The notes under the pieces: generated by a model
Databases searched by the model: none
The model's input: the letters and a program-made list of their open reading frames with translations, nothing else
Told to the model about the DNA's origin: nothing
Translations under genes and position numbers: made by a program
In this document: positions 8,186-16,308 of the stretch, piece by piece
Numbering within the stretch: position 1 is the stretch's first letter
How the letters are laid out: each line of letters opens with the position of its first letter
NCBI RefSeq assembly: GCF_002743375.1
Contig: NZ_PDZC01000003.1
Location: 248,001-312,000, forward strand
Direction of reading: 5' to 3'
Source of the DNA: Sporosarcina sp. P34
Lineage (GTDB): Bacteria; Bacillota; Bacilli; Bacillales_A; Planococcaceae
Length of the DNA: 64,000 bases

Positions 8186-8428
8186 TTGGAAATTTACGCA
8201 AAACCATATGTAAAACATCAAATATCAAAATTCACGAGTGTCAAAGTATTAAAACGCGATGGGTTTAAATGCTTGGGCATGGATATTTATAATACTTATA
8301 AAGATTGGTGTAGAAAGTCGAACACTTTACCTTATCCAAAAAACAAACTGTATAAAACCCTCGAAAAGAAATACGAGAAAACTAAAATTAATGGAAAAAT
8401 TTATTTTCTGGATGCGGAAGTATTATGA
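8186..8428 (+). CDS. Stand-alone winged-helix domain like the primase C-terminus
   Basis: An 80-residue basic protein starting at TTG with AGGAGG 8 bases upstream. The part IYNTYKDWCRKSN followed by KNKLYKTLEKKYEKTKINGK parallels the end of the primase-helicase just upstream (LYNVYDKWCFGSG, then NRSFYRMLETKGFGKTKG), so it looks like the Pox-D5/primase C-terminal winged helix made as a separate polypeptide. It could bind origin DNA or modulate the helicase. The region between the two genes holds the candidate origin. Confidence 0.6.
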   Translation: MEIYAKPYVKHQISKFTSVKVLKRDGFKCLGMDIYNTYKDWCRKSNTLPYPKNKLYKTLEKKYEKTKINGKIYFLDAEVL

Positions 8429-8856
8429 CTAACACACTAAAAATACTCTCGCTCATCTGGAAATCCGGCGCTGAAATTTATCGTGATGAAAAAGACGGCA
8501 GGCTTGCACTAAACAATGCGAGCCTGATCCATCCAGAAGTATTGAAATCAGCGGAACCGATTTTTAATCAAATTGATGATTGGTTTAAAAGTTGGGAGGG
8601 TGCAACCGGTCCCGATATTACAATTCGAAAAGCGTTGGAATTATATTGTGGATGGACAAAGAATGAAAAAATGAATACCTGGCTATTGTCGGATAATGAA
8701 TCATTAAATTTATTGCATGATTGGACCGTTGTACTTGCTCGTAATGGTTGGCGTGATCCATACGATGATTATCGGCAATATGAAAATGATGAATCAAATG
8801 AGATGAAAACGGAATTTTATAAACGTGCCGTTTCATGGGCTAGTCGGAATAAGTAG
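8425..8856 (+). CDS. Phage protein with possible TubC-N-like start
   Basis: A 143-residue protein, coupled to the previous gene by ATGA. The first 55 residues (ILSLIWKSGAEIYRDEKDGR...) follow the pattern of the short TubC N-terminal docking-type domain that appears in mobile-element replication proteins; the rest is Trp-rich, acidic and helical. Function unknown. I am only moderately sure of the TubC-N similarity. Confidence 0.55.
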   Translation: MTNTLKILSLIWKSGAEIYRDEKDGRLALNNASLIHPEVLKSAEPIFNQIDDWFKSWEGATGPDITIRKALELYCGWTKNEKMNTWLLSDNESLNLLHDWTVVLARNGWRDPYDDYRQYENDESNEMKTEFYKRAVSWASRNK

Positions 8857-8870
8857 CTAACAGTCGCTTC

Positions 8871-8963
8871 TTGGCGAATTACGTCAAAGGTGAACATTTA
8901 CTCTTGCAAAGATTTATAGAGCCTAGAAACGAATGCTACGACGTTGTAAAGGGAGGGAAATAG
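8871..8963 (+). CDS. Possible 30-residue protein or gene remnant
   Basis: A TTG-started frame reads MANYVKGEHLLLQRFIEPRN and ends just before the YopX gene. The residues look protein-like, and the frame stays open a few codons upstream of the TTG, but there is no ribosome site. It may be the surviving tail of a decayed gene rather than an expressed one. Confidence 0.25.
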   Translation: MANYVKGEHLLLQRFIEPRNECYDVVKGGK

Positions 8964-8964
8964 A

Positions 8965-9330
8965 ATGAATAGAGAAATTAAGTTTCGCGCTTGGGATAAA
9001 CGACATAATGAAATGTATGACTGGGAAACAATAAAAGCAGAATTCACAATGAAAGATTTCGAGCACGAAGATTTGGTCTGGCTACATTATACAGGTTTAA
9101 AAGATGGTGCGGGATATGAGATTTATGAAGGTGATATTTTAATTGAATATCCTCATCAAAATCTTCATGAAGTAATTTGGGATGAGTACGGATTGTTTCT
9201 TTTCAATCCTGTTGGCGCTTCAGGTGAAGCTGTTGATTATTACGAGTTTGAAGAAACCGCGACTAGTCTTTCCTTCGTGCAAAGTAATATTTACAAAAAT
9301 CCTGAACTGTTAGTAGGTGATAAAAATTGA
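8965..9330 (+). CDS. YopX family protein
   Basis: A 121-residue YopX-family protein: the start REIKFRAWDKRHNEMYD and the central GLKDGAGYEIYEGDIL are signatures of the family, which is common in Firmicute phages and has no settled function. GGGAGGG precedes the ATG. Its TGA overlaps the TTG start of the nuclease gene. Confidence 0.85.
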   Translation: MNREIKFRAWDKRHNEMYDWETIKAEFTMKDFEHEDLVWLHYTGLKDGAGYEIYEGDILIEYPHQNLHEVIWDEYGLFLFNPVGASGEAVDYYEFEETATSLSFVQSNIYKNPELLVGDKN

Positions 9331-9866
9331 TCCATTACAAGTACACCGATAAAGAAATCGAAGCAATATTAAAGACGTTGACCATCGTTATCGATACAAG
9401 AGAAAAAGTGAATGGTCATGTGTTGAAATATTTACAGCAAAAAAGTATACCGGTAAAGATTCAGAAACTAGATCATGGTGATTATGGTTGCATGATTCCG
9501 GCTAATCCAGAGTTAGGTATTCAACGCGATTTATACATGAATACATTCATCGAAAGGAAAAATGGAGTAGATGAAATTACGGGTAATCTACAAAAAGATA
9601 CCCAACATGCTTTTATCAATGAATTGATTAGAGCGCAAGGTAGCCGCTTTGTCCTGTTTGTGGAAGAACCTGATTTTGATGAAAAGATCGCAAAAGGTGA
9701 TTACCGTTCAAAGTACGATCCAAAAGCATTAAAAGGCAGACTGGAAAGTTTAAAGGCGAAATATAACTTTGAAATCGTACCAATGAGCAAGCAGATGATT
9801 GGGCATAATATTCTCCATCGTTTTTATTATCAAGCACGACATTTTTTAAAGACTGGGATGTTTTAA
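9327..9866 (+). CDS. ERCC4-type nuclease
   Basis: A 179-residue endonuclease of the ERCC4/XPF/Mus81 fold. It shows DTRE at residues 23-26, GDY at 51-53 and IERKN at 75-79, together forming the GDx(n)ERKx3D-like metal site. It probably cuts branched or recombination intermediates of phage DNA. Translation starts at TTG with TAGGTGA 6 bases upstream, and this start overlaps the YopX stop. Confidence 0.85.
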   Translation: MIHYKYTDKEIEAILKTLTIVIDTREKVNGHVLKYLQQKSIPVKIQKLDHGDYGCMIPANPELGIQRDLYMNTFIERKNGVDEITGNLQKDTQHAFINELIRAQGSRFVLFVEEPDFDEKIAKGDYRSKYDPKALKGRLESLKAKYNFEIVPMSKQMIGHNILHRFYYQARHFLKTGMF

Positions 9867-9888
9867 TTAAAAAAGGCGGGTGCTTATA

Positions 9889-10284
9889 TTGTTCGAATGG
9901 CTAAAGGATTATCAAGAACTTAAACAGAAAATAGAGTACCTAGAATATAATCTTGAACGTTCCGGTAAAGAACTGCATAGATGGGTTTCGGGTGATCTTG
10001 CAAAATACAAATTAACAGCAGAGTCAGATGGCGCTCAATTAGAAGAACGAATCGAAGTGATTGAATATGAACTCGCTCATAATATGAATGATTTCTATGA
10101 TATGCAAAAAATGATGAAAGCATTCAAGGGATTAGAAAGCAGAATCCTTTTCTTGAAGTATGTGGAAGGCAAGACGCTTGAACAGATAGCTGAAGATGTC
10201 GGTTACAGTTCTAGTCATATTAAAAAACGTCATGCTGAAATAATGAGAGCGATGCAAGTGGCGAAGGAATATAGTGCATTATAA
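9889..10284 (+). CDS. Sigma-70-like late transcription regulator
   Basis: A 131-residue helical protein ending in a sigma region 4-like helix-turn-helix (LEQIAEDVGYSSSHIKKRHAEI). It belongs to the group of small sigma-like or ArpU/RinA-type phage activators that switch on late genes, and it stands at the last position of the early operon, just before the first terminator and the late genes. TTG 9889 (MFEWLKDYQEL) is chosen because AAAGGCGGG lies 8 bases upstream; GTG 9880 falls inside that ribosome site. Confidence 0.75.
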   Translation: MFEWLKDYQELKQKIEYLEYNLERSGKELHRWVSGDLAKYKLTAESDGAQLEERIEVIEYELAHNMNDFYDMQKMMKAFKGLESRILFLKYVEGKTLEQIAEDVGYSSSHIKKRHAEIMRAMQVAKEYSAL

Positions 10285-10422
10285 AAGTGTCACGAAAGAG
10301 CACCATTCCAAAAGGCTGATACTATTGAAAATCCGCGATATAGTAAGAACATAAAGAACTGACAACAGGGGCCTGGTTGGTGCCGAGTTGTTAAGCTTTA
10401 TAGTTCCTCCTCCAATTTGATT
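10285..10422 (+). promoter_or_regulatory. Early-late junction, possible late control region
   Basis: This 138-base gap between the sigma-like gene and the first terminator has no gene. It carries two symmetric elements: GATACTAT facing ATATAGTA (about 10317-10347), and the palindromic AACAGGGGCCTGGTT (about 10364-10378). In related phages the late promoter sits behind the regulator gene, so these may be its target sites. I see no convincing -10 box. Confidence 0.3.
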
Positions 10423-10458
10423 CCATCCAGTTGTTCCGACTGGGTGGTTCTTTTTTTC
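10423..10458 (+). terminator. Intrinsic terminator
   Basis: A 9-bp stem CCATCCAGT/ACTGGGTGG (one G-T pair) with a 7-base loop, followed by TTCTTTTTTT. It closes the early operon after the sigma-like regulator. Confidence 0.8.
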
Positions 10459-10496
10459 TTCTGTTTTGGTTACAATATCCAAAAGGGGGAATGGAA

Positions 10497-10976
10497 ATGA
10501 AAAAACTATGGGTATTATTATTAATGGTTGGGCTACTAGCAGCCTGTGGAAGTGACGATTCAAAAACCGAAGCAACAGGAAACCCGAATGAATCCACATG
10601 GGATGACGTGAAAGACCATGATCGCATTGTTGGTGTAAGTGATAAAGACTTTTCAAAATTAAAGAAAATGAAACCGGGTAAAGTCAGGAATGATACTACT
10701 GGCAAAGCAAAGAAATTAGTCATGTCCGGTAATGAAGATGTGTTGGAATACTTGTTATCTTACGAAAAAAAGAACATGAAAGACGATGAGGTTCATTACA
10801 TAATAAACTTTACTACTAACACTACTACCATCGTAAATAAGATGAGCGGATTACTATATGCAGATGTAAAAGAATACGTCGACAAAGAAGAACACGATGC
10901 CAAGGCGATAGGTTCTGGCATGTTATTAAAAAGTTATATCATCTATCCAGATGGTGACATAGAAGAAGTTGAATAA
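10497..10976 (+). CDS. Prophage lipoprotein
   Basis: A 159-residue predicted lipoprotein: MKKLWVLLLMVGLLAACGSD has a type II signal with lipobox LAAC (Cys17). The mature part is hydrophilic, with no recognised family. It is a single-gene unit with its own terminators on both sides, a pattern of prophage morons expressed from the lysogen, for example superinfection-exclusion lipoproteins; that role is inference. Start: AAGGGGGA lies 6 bases before ATG 10497, while ATG 10491 directly abuts it. Confidence 0.75.
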   Translation: MKKLWVLLLMVGLLAACGSDDSKTEATGNPNESTWDDVKDHDRIVGVSDKDFSKLKKMKPGKVRNDTTGKAKKLVMSGNEDVLEYLLSYEKKNMKDDEVHYIINFTTNTTTIVNKMSGLLYADVKEYVDKEEHDAKAIGSGMLLKSYIIYPDGDIEEVE

Positions 10977-10990
10977 TCCATAACATTGAA

Positions 10991-11022
10991 AGGCATCCGA
11001 ATCTCATCGGGTGTCTTTTTAT
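10991..11022 (+). terminator. Intrinsic terminator of the lipoprotein gene
   Basis: Stem GGCATCCGA/TCGGGTGTC with loop ATCTCA and a following TTTTTATTTT run. Confidence 0.75.
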
Positions 11023-11043
11023 TTTATGGAGGGGGAGAAACTT

Positions 11044-11394
11044 ATGAAAGAAAACATTAAAGGTATGAGAAGAAAATGTATCAGGTGCAAGCATGAAGGT
11101 GTGACATACACAAACGATGAAGTCGTTGCCTTCTGTCCTGTTTGCGATGGTAACTATGTAGACCTATTCAGATGGGGTACGGTAAATACATGCGCTAATA
11201 AAAAACCTGACAAGCGTCCAGAAACAAAGATAGCGGAATTAGAAAAGCGTATCGAAGTATTGGAAAAAGAAAAGCAATCCGGTTATACCATAGACAACGT
11301 AATCATCAACGTGAAAGAGCATGTGGACGTTGACAGAATCGCCCAGGAACTAATCAAGATGCAACAACGTGGAGTGAGAGGGAGTGGACGTTAA
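11044..11394 (+). CDS. Zinc-ribbon protein with tape-measure-like tail
   Basis: A 116-residue protein with CIRCKHEG near residue 12 and CPVCDG near residue 33 (zinc ribbon), a coiled coil (about 62-78), and a C-terminus VDRIAQELIKMQQRGVRGSGR. That tail resembles the end of this phage's tape-measure protein (IKKVSQELYVLQQRGQRGRGR). Such a shared tail could be recognised by the same partner; no family is known to me. GGAGGGGGAG precedes ATG 11044. It starts the block of small genes ahead of the HNH and terminase. Confidence 0.6.
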   Translation: MKENIKGMRRKCIRCKHEGVTYTNDEVVAFCPVCDGNYVDLFRWGTVNTCANKKPDKRPETKIAELEKRIEVLEKEKQSGYTIDNVIINVKEHVDVDRIAQELIKMQQRGVRGSGR

Positions 11395-11555
11395 TGGATA
11401 TCAAAGACTACAAAGACAATGAGCTACTACGTGAGTTAGTCCGTCGTGGATGGTACAAGTCAGAGATACCATTCGTGGTTGGTTGCTGTGGCAAGGGTCG
11501 CAAGGTCACACTTACTTATAACCCATGGGATATAAACAAGGGTGAGCAGTCATGA
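11394..11555 (+). CDS. 53-residue phage protein
   Basis: Begins MDIKDYKDNELLRELVRRGW; the first half is one amphipathic helix, the second half beta-like with a CC pair (VVGCCGKGRKVTLTY). The ATG overlaps the previous TAA and the TGA overlaps the next ATG, so three genes are coupled. GGAGTGG lies in the end of the previous gene. Family unknown. Confidence 0.6.
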   Translation: MDIKDYKDNELLRELVRRGWYKSEIPFVVGCCGKGRKVTLTYNPWDINKGEQS

Positions 11556-11641
11556 CAGAATTAAACATTTTCTTTTTTATAACAGGGATGATGCTCACTT
11601 GTGTAATTGCTTCATTACTTCATTGGTTGCTTGGTGATTGA
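11552..11641 (+). CDS. 29-residue single-span membrane peptide
   Basis: MTELNIFFFITGMMLTCVIA... is one hydrophobic helix of about 22 residues. It overlaps the previous gene by ATGA, with GGGTGAGC upstream. Such small membrane peptides are common in this part of Bacillales phages; function unknown. Confidence 0.5.
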   Translation: MTELNIFFFITGMMLTCVIASLLHWLLGD

Positions 11642-11642
11642 C

Positions 11643-11963
11643 ATGGTAACTAACAAACGCATGCAAGAGTTAATCAACTGGATCAACGACGGTCAACTCA
11701 TGAAGTTTTATAAGAGCAAAGAATGGTTTGCTAAGCGTGAGCAGGCAAGACAACGAGATAACTATGAGTGCCAGCTATGCAAGGCGGAGGGCAAGTATCA
11801 TCGTGTAGAGAACGTCCATCACATCAAAGAAGTAAAGACTCATCCGCATCTATCATTGAGTCTATCTAACTTACAAAGCCTATGCATTGCCTGTCATAAC
11901 AAAGTACATGAACGATTGGATGAACAGCATGAAGTTAAATTTACTAATGAGGAGCGATGGTGA
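11643..11963 (+). CDS. HNH endonuclease
   Basis: A 106-residue HNH nuclease of the kind found beside cos-type terminases, where it is needed for DNA packaging in related phages. Seen: FYKSKEW near residue 22, CQLC at 43-46, catalytic HH at 59-60, Asn77 and CIACHNKVH at 81-89, giving a complete zinc-bound beta-beta-alpha metal finger. GGTGA lies 5 bases before ATG 11643; in-frame ATG 11607 lies inside the upstream peptide gene. The terminase genes and a candidate cos site follow. Confidence 0.9.
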   Translation: MVTNKRMQELINWINDGQLMKFYKSKEWFAKREQARQRDNYECQLCKAEGKYHRVENVHHIKEVKTHPHLSLSLSNLQSLCIACHNKVHERLDEQHEVKFTNEERW

Positions 11964-11964
11964 T

Positions 11965-12114
11965 ATGTATTGGAGATCATATGTTTTGAGTCGGTGGGCG
12001 GTAGCCATGCAAAATAAAATTGATGACCTTGTCAATCCGTCACCACCATGGGAGACAAAGCGAAAAGGTTCGGCAAAATACAATCCAAACAACCGAAAGG
12101 GTAGGTGTAGATGA
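11965..12114 (+). CDS. 49-residue basic phage protein
   Basis: Begins MYWRSYVLSRWAVAMQNKID and ends in a very basic segment (KRKGSAKYNPNNRKGR). GAGGAGCGATGGTGAT precedes the ATG. Possibly nucleic-acid binding; unrecognised. Confidence 0.5.
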   Translation: MYWRSYVLSRWAVAMQNKIDDLVNPSPPWETKRKGSAKYNPNNRKGRCR

Positions 12115-12284
12115 TGAGTGAATACGTAAACCGATTAATCGAAAAGAGATTGGAAAGATTAAGCGACGATCTAAGACATACGGAGTCACAAATTGAATCT
12201 TGCAGAGAAGAAGATAAACGATTAGTGCAATACAGGGAAGAATTGTTCAACGAACGCGACGAACTCCGCCGTGAATTAAAATAA
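12111..12284 (+). CDS. 57-residue coiled-coil phage protein
   Basis: Nearly all charged helix (RLIEKRLERLSDDLRHTESQ), predicted to form a coiled coil. Starts at one of two tandem ATGs, overlapping the previous stop, with GGGTAGGTG upstream. Family unknown. It is the last gene before the terminase block. Confidence 0.55.
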   Translation: MMSEYVNRLIEKRLERLSDDLRHTESQIESCREEDKRLVQYREELFNERDELRRELK

Positions 12285-12418
12285 TACACCCCCCGGTCAA
12301 AACTTTTGAAAAATTTTCGGGGAACCATTCAACGAGGAGGGGCCACGACTATTTATATTTTTGGCTTTACTCATGTATAAAGGAAAGTAAAAAAATGTAA
12401 TTTAAAGGAGGGAGGAAA
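12285..12418 (+). other. Candidate cos region
   Basis: A 134-base gap between the HNH side and TerS. It starts with a GC cluster (CACCCCCCGGTC), then AT-rich inverted words (AAAACTTTTGAAAAATTTTCGGGG), then GAGGAGGGGCCACG. HNH-containing HK97-like phages of Firmicutes usually carry their cohesive-end site here, often within a C/G-rich block. The exact nick positions cannot be read from sequence alone. Confidence 0.4.
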
Positions 12419-12733
12419 TTGAACGAAGCTCAATTGAAAAAAAGAGGGAAGATCAAAAAAGGTCTTGTCTCGCAACTGAAGGAAAACGGCACGACTGCAC
12501 AACACCACATGGATATGGTAGACAATTATTTGACCATGTGGGATATGGCACAAGCACTTGAAGTGGATTTTCATAATAATGGTGTGAAGGTCATGACGAG
12601 TACAGGTTCTAAAATCAATCCATCCATTCCAGAATATACGAAAACGAATAATCAAATGTTGCGCCTGTTATCGGAAATGGGATTGAAGCCAGTCAGACAA
12701 GAACCAGAAGTTGATCCAGATGAAGATTACTAA
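12419..12733 (+). CDS. terS: Terminase small subunit (P27 family)
   Basis: A 104-residue protein with the layout of P27-type small terminases: basic N-terminus, LKENGTTAQHHMDMVDNYLTMWDMAQ helices, then STGSKINPSIPEYTKTNNQM and LLSEMGLKP near the end. It recognises packaging sites in phage DNA and guides TerL. TTG start with GGAGGGAGG upstream. It overlaps TerL by 14 bases. Confidence 0.85.
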   Translation: MNEAQLKKRGKIKKGLVSQLKENGTTAQHHMDMVDNYLTMWDMAQALEVDFHNNGVKVMTSTGSKINPSIPEYTKTNNQMLRLLSEMGLKPVRQEPEVDPDEDY

Positions 12734-14360
12734 TCCATACATCGAAGAGTATATTGCGGCAGTTGAATCAGGCGAAATTGTCGTAAACAAAGATGTGAAA
12801 AAATTAATTAAACTAGTAAAAGAAAAGTCCTCCTCTTCATCTGTGGAAGTCCGGAATGACGAAGTAGAAGACGCTATTGAATCGATTGAAAAGTATTTCC
12901 CGTTCAAATTATTCAAATGGCAAAAATTCGTGATTGCTTGCATGTTTGGACTATTTTATAAAGATGGATCTTTAGTGTTCAATGAATTTTTACTGTACAT
13001 GGGACGCGGTGCAGGGAAAAACGCATTTTTGGCCGCACTCTCCTTCCACATGTTGGGGAAACAAGGTGTGCGCGGGTATAACGTGGATATTGTCGCAACG
13101 TCCGAAAAACAAGCTATGACATCATTTAAAGACTTACACGATGTATTGGATGAGCATTGGAAAACGTTCAAAAAACATTTTCGGAAAACGTTGCAAGTGA
13201 TTCGGCATTATAAAACGAAATCGGAAATTGCGTACTATACGAACAACGCGAAAACGAAAGACGGTTTCCGTCCTGGTGTCGTTGTATTTGATGAAATTCA
13301 TGCTTATGAAACGGAAGATAATATTAAAGTATTTACATCCGGCCTAGGTAAAGTCCCACGCGCTAGACGTATTTATTTGACAACTGATGGAAATGTACGG
13401 GATGGATTTTTGGATCAAATCAAGGAAGAAGCGGATCGCGTGTTAAATGGTGATTTGCCGAACTCTCGCATGTTTCCTTTCCTTTGCCGTTTGGACGATC
13501 CAGAAGAAGTCCACGATGAAAGAATGTGGGAAAAAGCCAATCCGTCTATTCAACATCTACCGGATTTAAAACTGGAAATGACGATTGAATATGATCGAAT
13601 GCAAGAACGTCCGTCTGCTCGTATGGAGTTCATGACCAAACGAATGAATATTCCTTCTCAACTATCTGCTGATGGAGTGGCAGACTGGGATAAGATCGCG
13701 GCTACTAATCAAGAGTTTCCTGATTTTAAAGGTGCGGACTGTATCGGTGGGATTGACTATGCAGATACACGGGATTTTGTCGGTTGTGGCTTGCTGTTTA
13801 AAAAGGACGGTAAGCGATATTGGAAGCATCACACGTTTATTAATCATCGATCATTGTTATTGGCGAACTATCGCGTAGACATAGAATTGGCGATTAAACA
13901 GGGATATGTAACGATTATTAAAGAAGAAACAAATAACCCTGACATTATCGCGGGTTGGTTCCTAGAACAATCTAAAAAGCACAATATTAAGATGATTACG
14001 AGCGATATGTACCGGATTAACCATCTACGCGAAGTGTTTGAAGGGTACGGTTTTAAATTAGACATTGCTCGTAGTGGTACAAAAACACATACCATGTTGC
14101 AGCCGATTGTAGAAGAATTATTTGCCTATGAAAATCTTGTGTACGGTGACGATATGATGATGCGTTGGTACACCAATAATACTTATGTTAAATATGACGG
14201 TAAGGGCAATATCACATATGAAAAAATAGAACCGAAAACCCGTAAGACTGATGGGTTTGCGGCTTTTTTGCATGCATTACAATTTGATGCACAACTTCAA
14301 GAAAGCCGGACATTAACAAAAGAAAATATCACAAAAGCGTTCCGAGTACGGACATATTAG
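12720..14360 (+). CDS. terL: Terminase large subunit
   Basis: A 546-residue HK97-type packaging motor. The ATPase half has Walker A MGRGAGKN at about residues 94-101 and Walker B VVFDE near 188-192; the C-terminal half is the RNase H-like nuclease (GIDYADTRDFVG near residue 345, ITSDMYRINHLREVFEGYG, and TDGFAAFLHAL near the end). It pumps DNA into proheads and cuts at cos. ATG 12720 is preferred to TTG 12711; the ribosome site is weak, so translation is probably coupled to TerS. Confidence 0.95.
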   Translation: MKITNPYIEEYIAAVESGEIVVNKDVKKLIKLVKEKSSSSSVEVRNDEVEDAIESIEKYFPFKLFKWQKFVIACMFGLFYKDGSLVFNEFLLYMGRGAGKNAFLAALSFHMLGKQGVRGYNVDIVATSEKQAMTSFKDLHDVLDEHWKTFKKHFRKTLQVIRHYKTKSEIAYYTNNAKTKDGFRPGVVVFDEIHAYETEDNIKVFTSGLGKVPRARRIYLTTDGNVRDGFLDQIKEEADRVLNGDLPNSRMFPFLCRLDDPEEVHDERMWEKANPSIQHLPDLKLEMTIEYDRMQERPSARMEFMTKRMNIPSQLSADGVADWDKIAATNQEFPDFKGADCIGGIDYADTRDFVGCGLLFKKDGKRYWKHHTFINHRSLLLANYRVDIELAIKQGYVTIIKEETNNPDIIAGWFLEQSKKHNIKMITSDMYRINHLREVFEGYGFKLDIARSGTKTHTMLQPIVEELFAYENLVYGDDMMMRWYTNNTYVKYDGKGNITYEKIEPKTRKTDGFAAFLHALQFDAQLQESRTLTKENITKAFRVRTY

Positions 14361-14371
14361 GAGGTGAGAAA

Positions 14372-15547
14372 TTGGGAGTATTCGATTGGGCAAGAGCGTT
14401 TTTCAACAAAGGTACAAGGACATTAAATTTAGATGAATGTCATTTTATGTTGCAAGCAGAGGTTTATTACAAAAGGCTTGCCATTGAAACTTGTGTGGAT
14501 TTAATCGCCAATGCGTTAGCAAGGTGTGAATTTCAGACATATAAAAATGGAAAACCGACACGCCAAAACTTGCACTACTTGCTAAATGTACAGCCAAACC
14601 AAAATCAAAACGCCACACTGTTCTTTCATAAAGCAATCCGTAAATTCTTTATCGATGGCGAATGTTTGATTATTAATGACGGTGGAGAAAAATATTTTAT
14701 TGCGGATGACTTCGAACGTGTGGAGTTTGCATTTAAACCAAACATTTATAAAAATATCACAATTGGTGATTTGCAAATGAACCGCGTTTATTTTGAAGCA
14801 GAAGTATTTTATCTTAAATTGACAGATGCGAACATTATCAAGTTGATTGATGATTTATACGAATCTTACGGTAAATTACTTGCATCCAGTATGGCGTACT
14901 ACAAGCGCAAAAACACTAAACGTTTAATGTTTAAAGGTGACTTTTTACGCAGACAGGATGATGAGATACAGACAGCGCTTGACGATATGCGAGATGCACA
15001 AATGAAAAACTGGTTTGATCCTGATGTGTCTGGTGCAACGTTTGATTTGCAAGAGGGTTATGAGATGGAAGATATGTCTGACTCAAAAGCTGGCGCGCAA
15101 GGATTATCTGACAGCCGCGACATCGGCAATCTGGTTGATGACATATTTAACTATGTTGCCATGGCGTTTCATGTACCACGTGGATTGCTTAAAGGCGATT
15201 TGGCTGACATTGAAAAGCAAACCGACAACTTTATCATGTTCGCATTAAGTACACCTGCTGAAATGATCGCAGATGAATTTAACCGCAAGCTGTACACTCG
15301 TCAAGACCATATGGACCGTACTTATTTAAAGCTAGATACATCCAAAATTAAGACGGTTGATATAAATCAATTAGCTGTCGCAGTAGACAAACTATTTTCT
15401 ATCGGTGGCATGACGATTAATGATGTACTTGCGGAGTTGGGCAAAGATCCTATTGATGATGAGATAGCAAATAAACGGTATGTTACCAAAAACTATGAGC
15501 GTGTGGATGTCACAGAAAGAAACTTGAAAGGGGGTGAGAATGAATGA
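14372..15547 (+). CDS. Portal protein (HK97 family)
   Basis: A 391-residue portal, which forms the dodecameric ring at the capsid vertex. Family features: N-terminal YYKRLAIETCVDLIANALARCEF, central core, and VPRGLLKGDLADIEKQTDNF in the conserved C-terminal part, then an NDVLAELGKDPI end typical of HK97-type portals. TTG start with GGAGGTGA upstream. The stop overlaps the protease start (ATGA). Confidence 0.92.
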   Translation: MGVFDWARAFFNKGTRTLNLDECHFMLQAEVYYKRLAIETCVDLIANALARCEFQTYKNGKPTRQNLHYLLNVQPNQNQNATLFFHKAIRKFFIDGECLIINDGGEKYFIADDFERVEFAFKPNIYKNITIGDLQMNRVYFEAEVFYLKLTDANIIKLIDDLYESYGKLLASSMAYYKRKNTKRLMFKGDFLRRQDDEIQTALDDMRDAQMKNWFDPDVSGATFDLQEGYEMEDMSDSKAGAQGLSDSRDIGNLVDDIFNYVAMAFHVPRGLLKGDLADIEKQTDNFIMFALSTPAEMIADEFNRKLYTRQDHMDRTYLKLDTSKIKTVDINQLAVAVDKLFSIGGMTINDVLAELGKDPIDDEIANKRYVTKNYERVDVTERNLKGGENE

Positions 15548-16266
15548 AACGTAAACGATTTAAAAACCAAGATTTAGCGTATATGGCTGATGTGCAACAT
15601 GAATTTAAAGCACAGTATAATGCAGAGACAGATTCCACTAAGCTTGTCATTTATGGAGAGATTGGAGACTACTGGTGGGATTCCACTTCTGCTACCGATG
15701 TGGATAGAGCGCTAAAAGATGTTACATCAAAAACTATTCATGTTCACTTGAATTCTGGTGGCGGTGATGCGTTTGACGGAATCGCTATTTATAATCAGCT
15801 AAAGAATCATACTGCTGAAGTTGTCATCCACATTGACGGTCTAGCGGCATCTGCTGCATCTATTATTGCAATGGCAGGTGACAAGGTTTATATGAACGCT
15901 GGATCTATGCTGATGATTCATGAAGCGTCTACATTTGCTTATGGAACGAAAGCGGATATTAACAAAACACTTGGAGCGCTAACTGGTTTAGATGCATCTC
16001 TTGTTGATGTATATATGACAAGGTTTGCAGGAGATCGCGAAGAAGTAGAAACACTTCTCACCAATGAAACATGGATGACCGCTAGTGAAGCGATTACTTT
16101 CGGATTTGCTGATGAAGAAATAGAAGTGGAAGATCCAACAGTTGTGGCCAAACAAGCTGAACGATTTAAAAACAACTTATTGGAAAGATTCAAGAAAGCG
16201 GAGCCTTTGAAACCTACCGCATCCACTTCCACAAATATGCTAGATCGATTCAAACGCCAAGAATAA
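15544..16266 (+). CDS. ClpP-type prohead protease
   Basis: A 240-residue serine protease with the ClpP/crotonase fold, used by many phages to mature the capsid. HLNSGGGDAFDGIAIYNQL is the oxyanion region; Ser103 lies in GLAASAAS and His126 in LMIHEAS. The Asp of the triad is not obvious (LTNETWMTASEA at its usual place). It should remove the N-terminal delta domain of the capsid protein made by the next gene. Confidence 0.92.
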   Translation: MKRKRFKNQDLAYMADVQHEFKAQYNAETDSTKLVIYGEIGDYWWDSTSATDVDRALKDVTSKTIHVHLNSGGGDAFDGIAIYNQLKNHTAEVVIHIDGLAASAASIIAMAGDKVYMNAGSMLMIHEASTFAYGTKADINKTLGALTGLDASLVDVYMTRFAGDREEVETLLTNETWMTASEAITFGFADEEIEVEDPTVVAKQAERFKNNLLERFKKAEPLKPTASTSTNMLDRFKRQE

Positions 16267-16280
16267 TAGGCGTTTTTTTT
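16252..16280 (+). terminator. Terminator or attenuator between protease and capsid genes
   Basis: AAACGCC at the end of the protease gene pairs with GGCGTTT, followed by a T run. The stop codon lies in the loop. Late transcripts must pass it, so it probably adjusts protease and capsid amounts. Confidence 0.55.
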
Positions 16281-16308
16281 AATACACAAAAACAGGAGGT
16301 CATGACAC

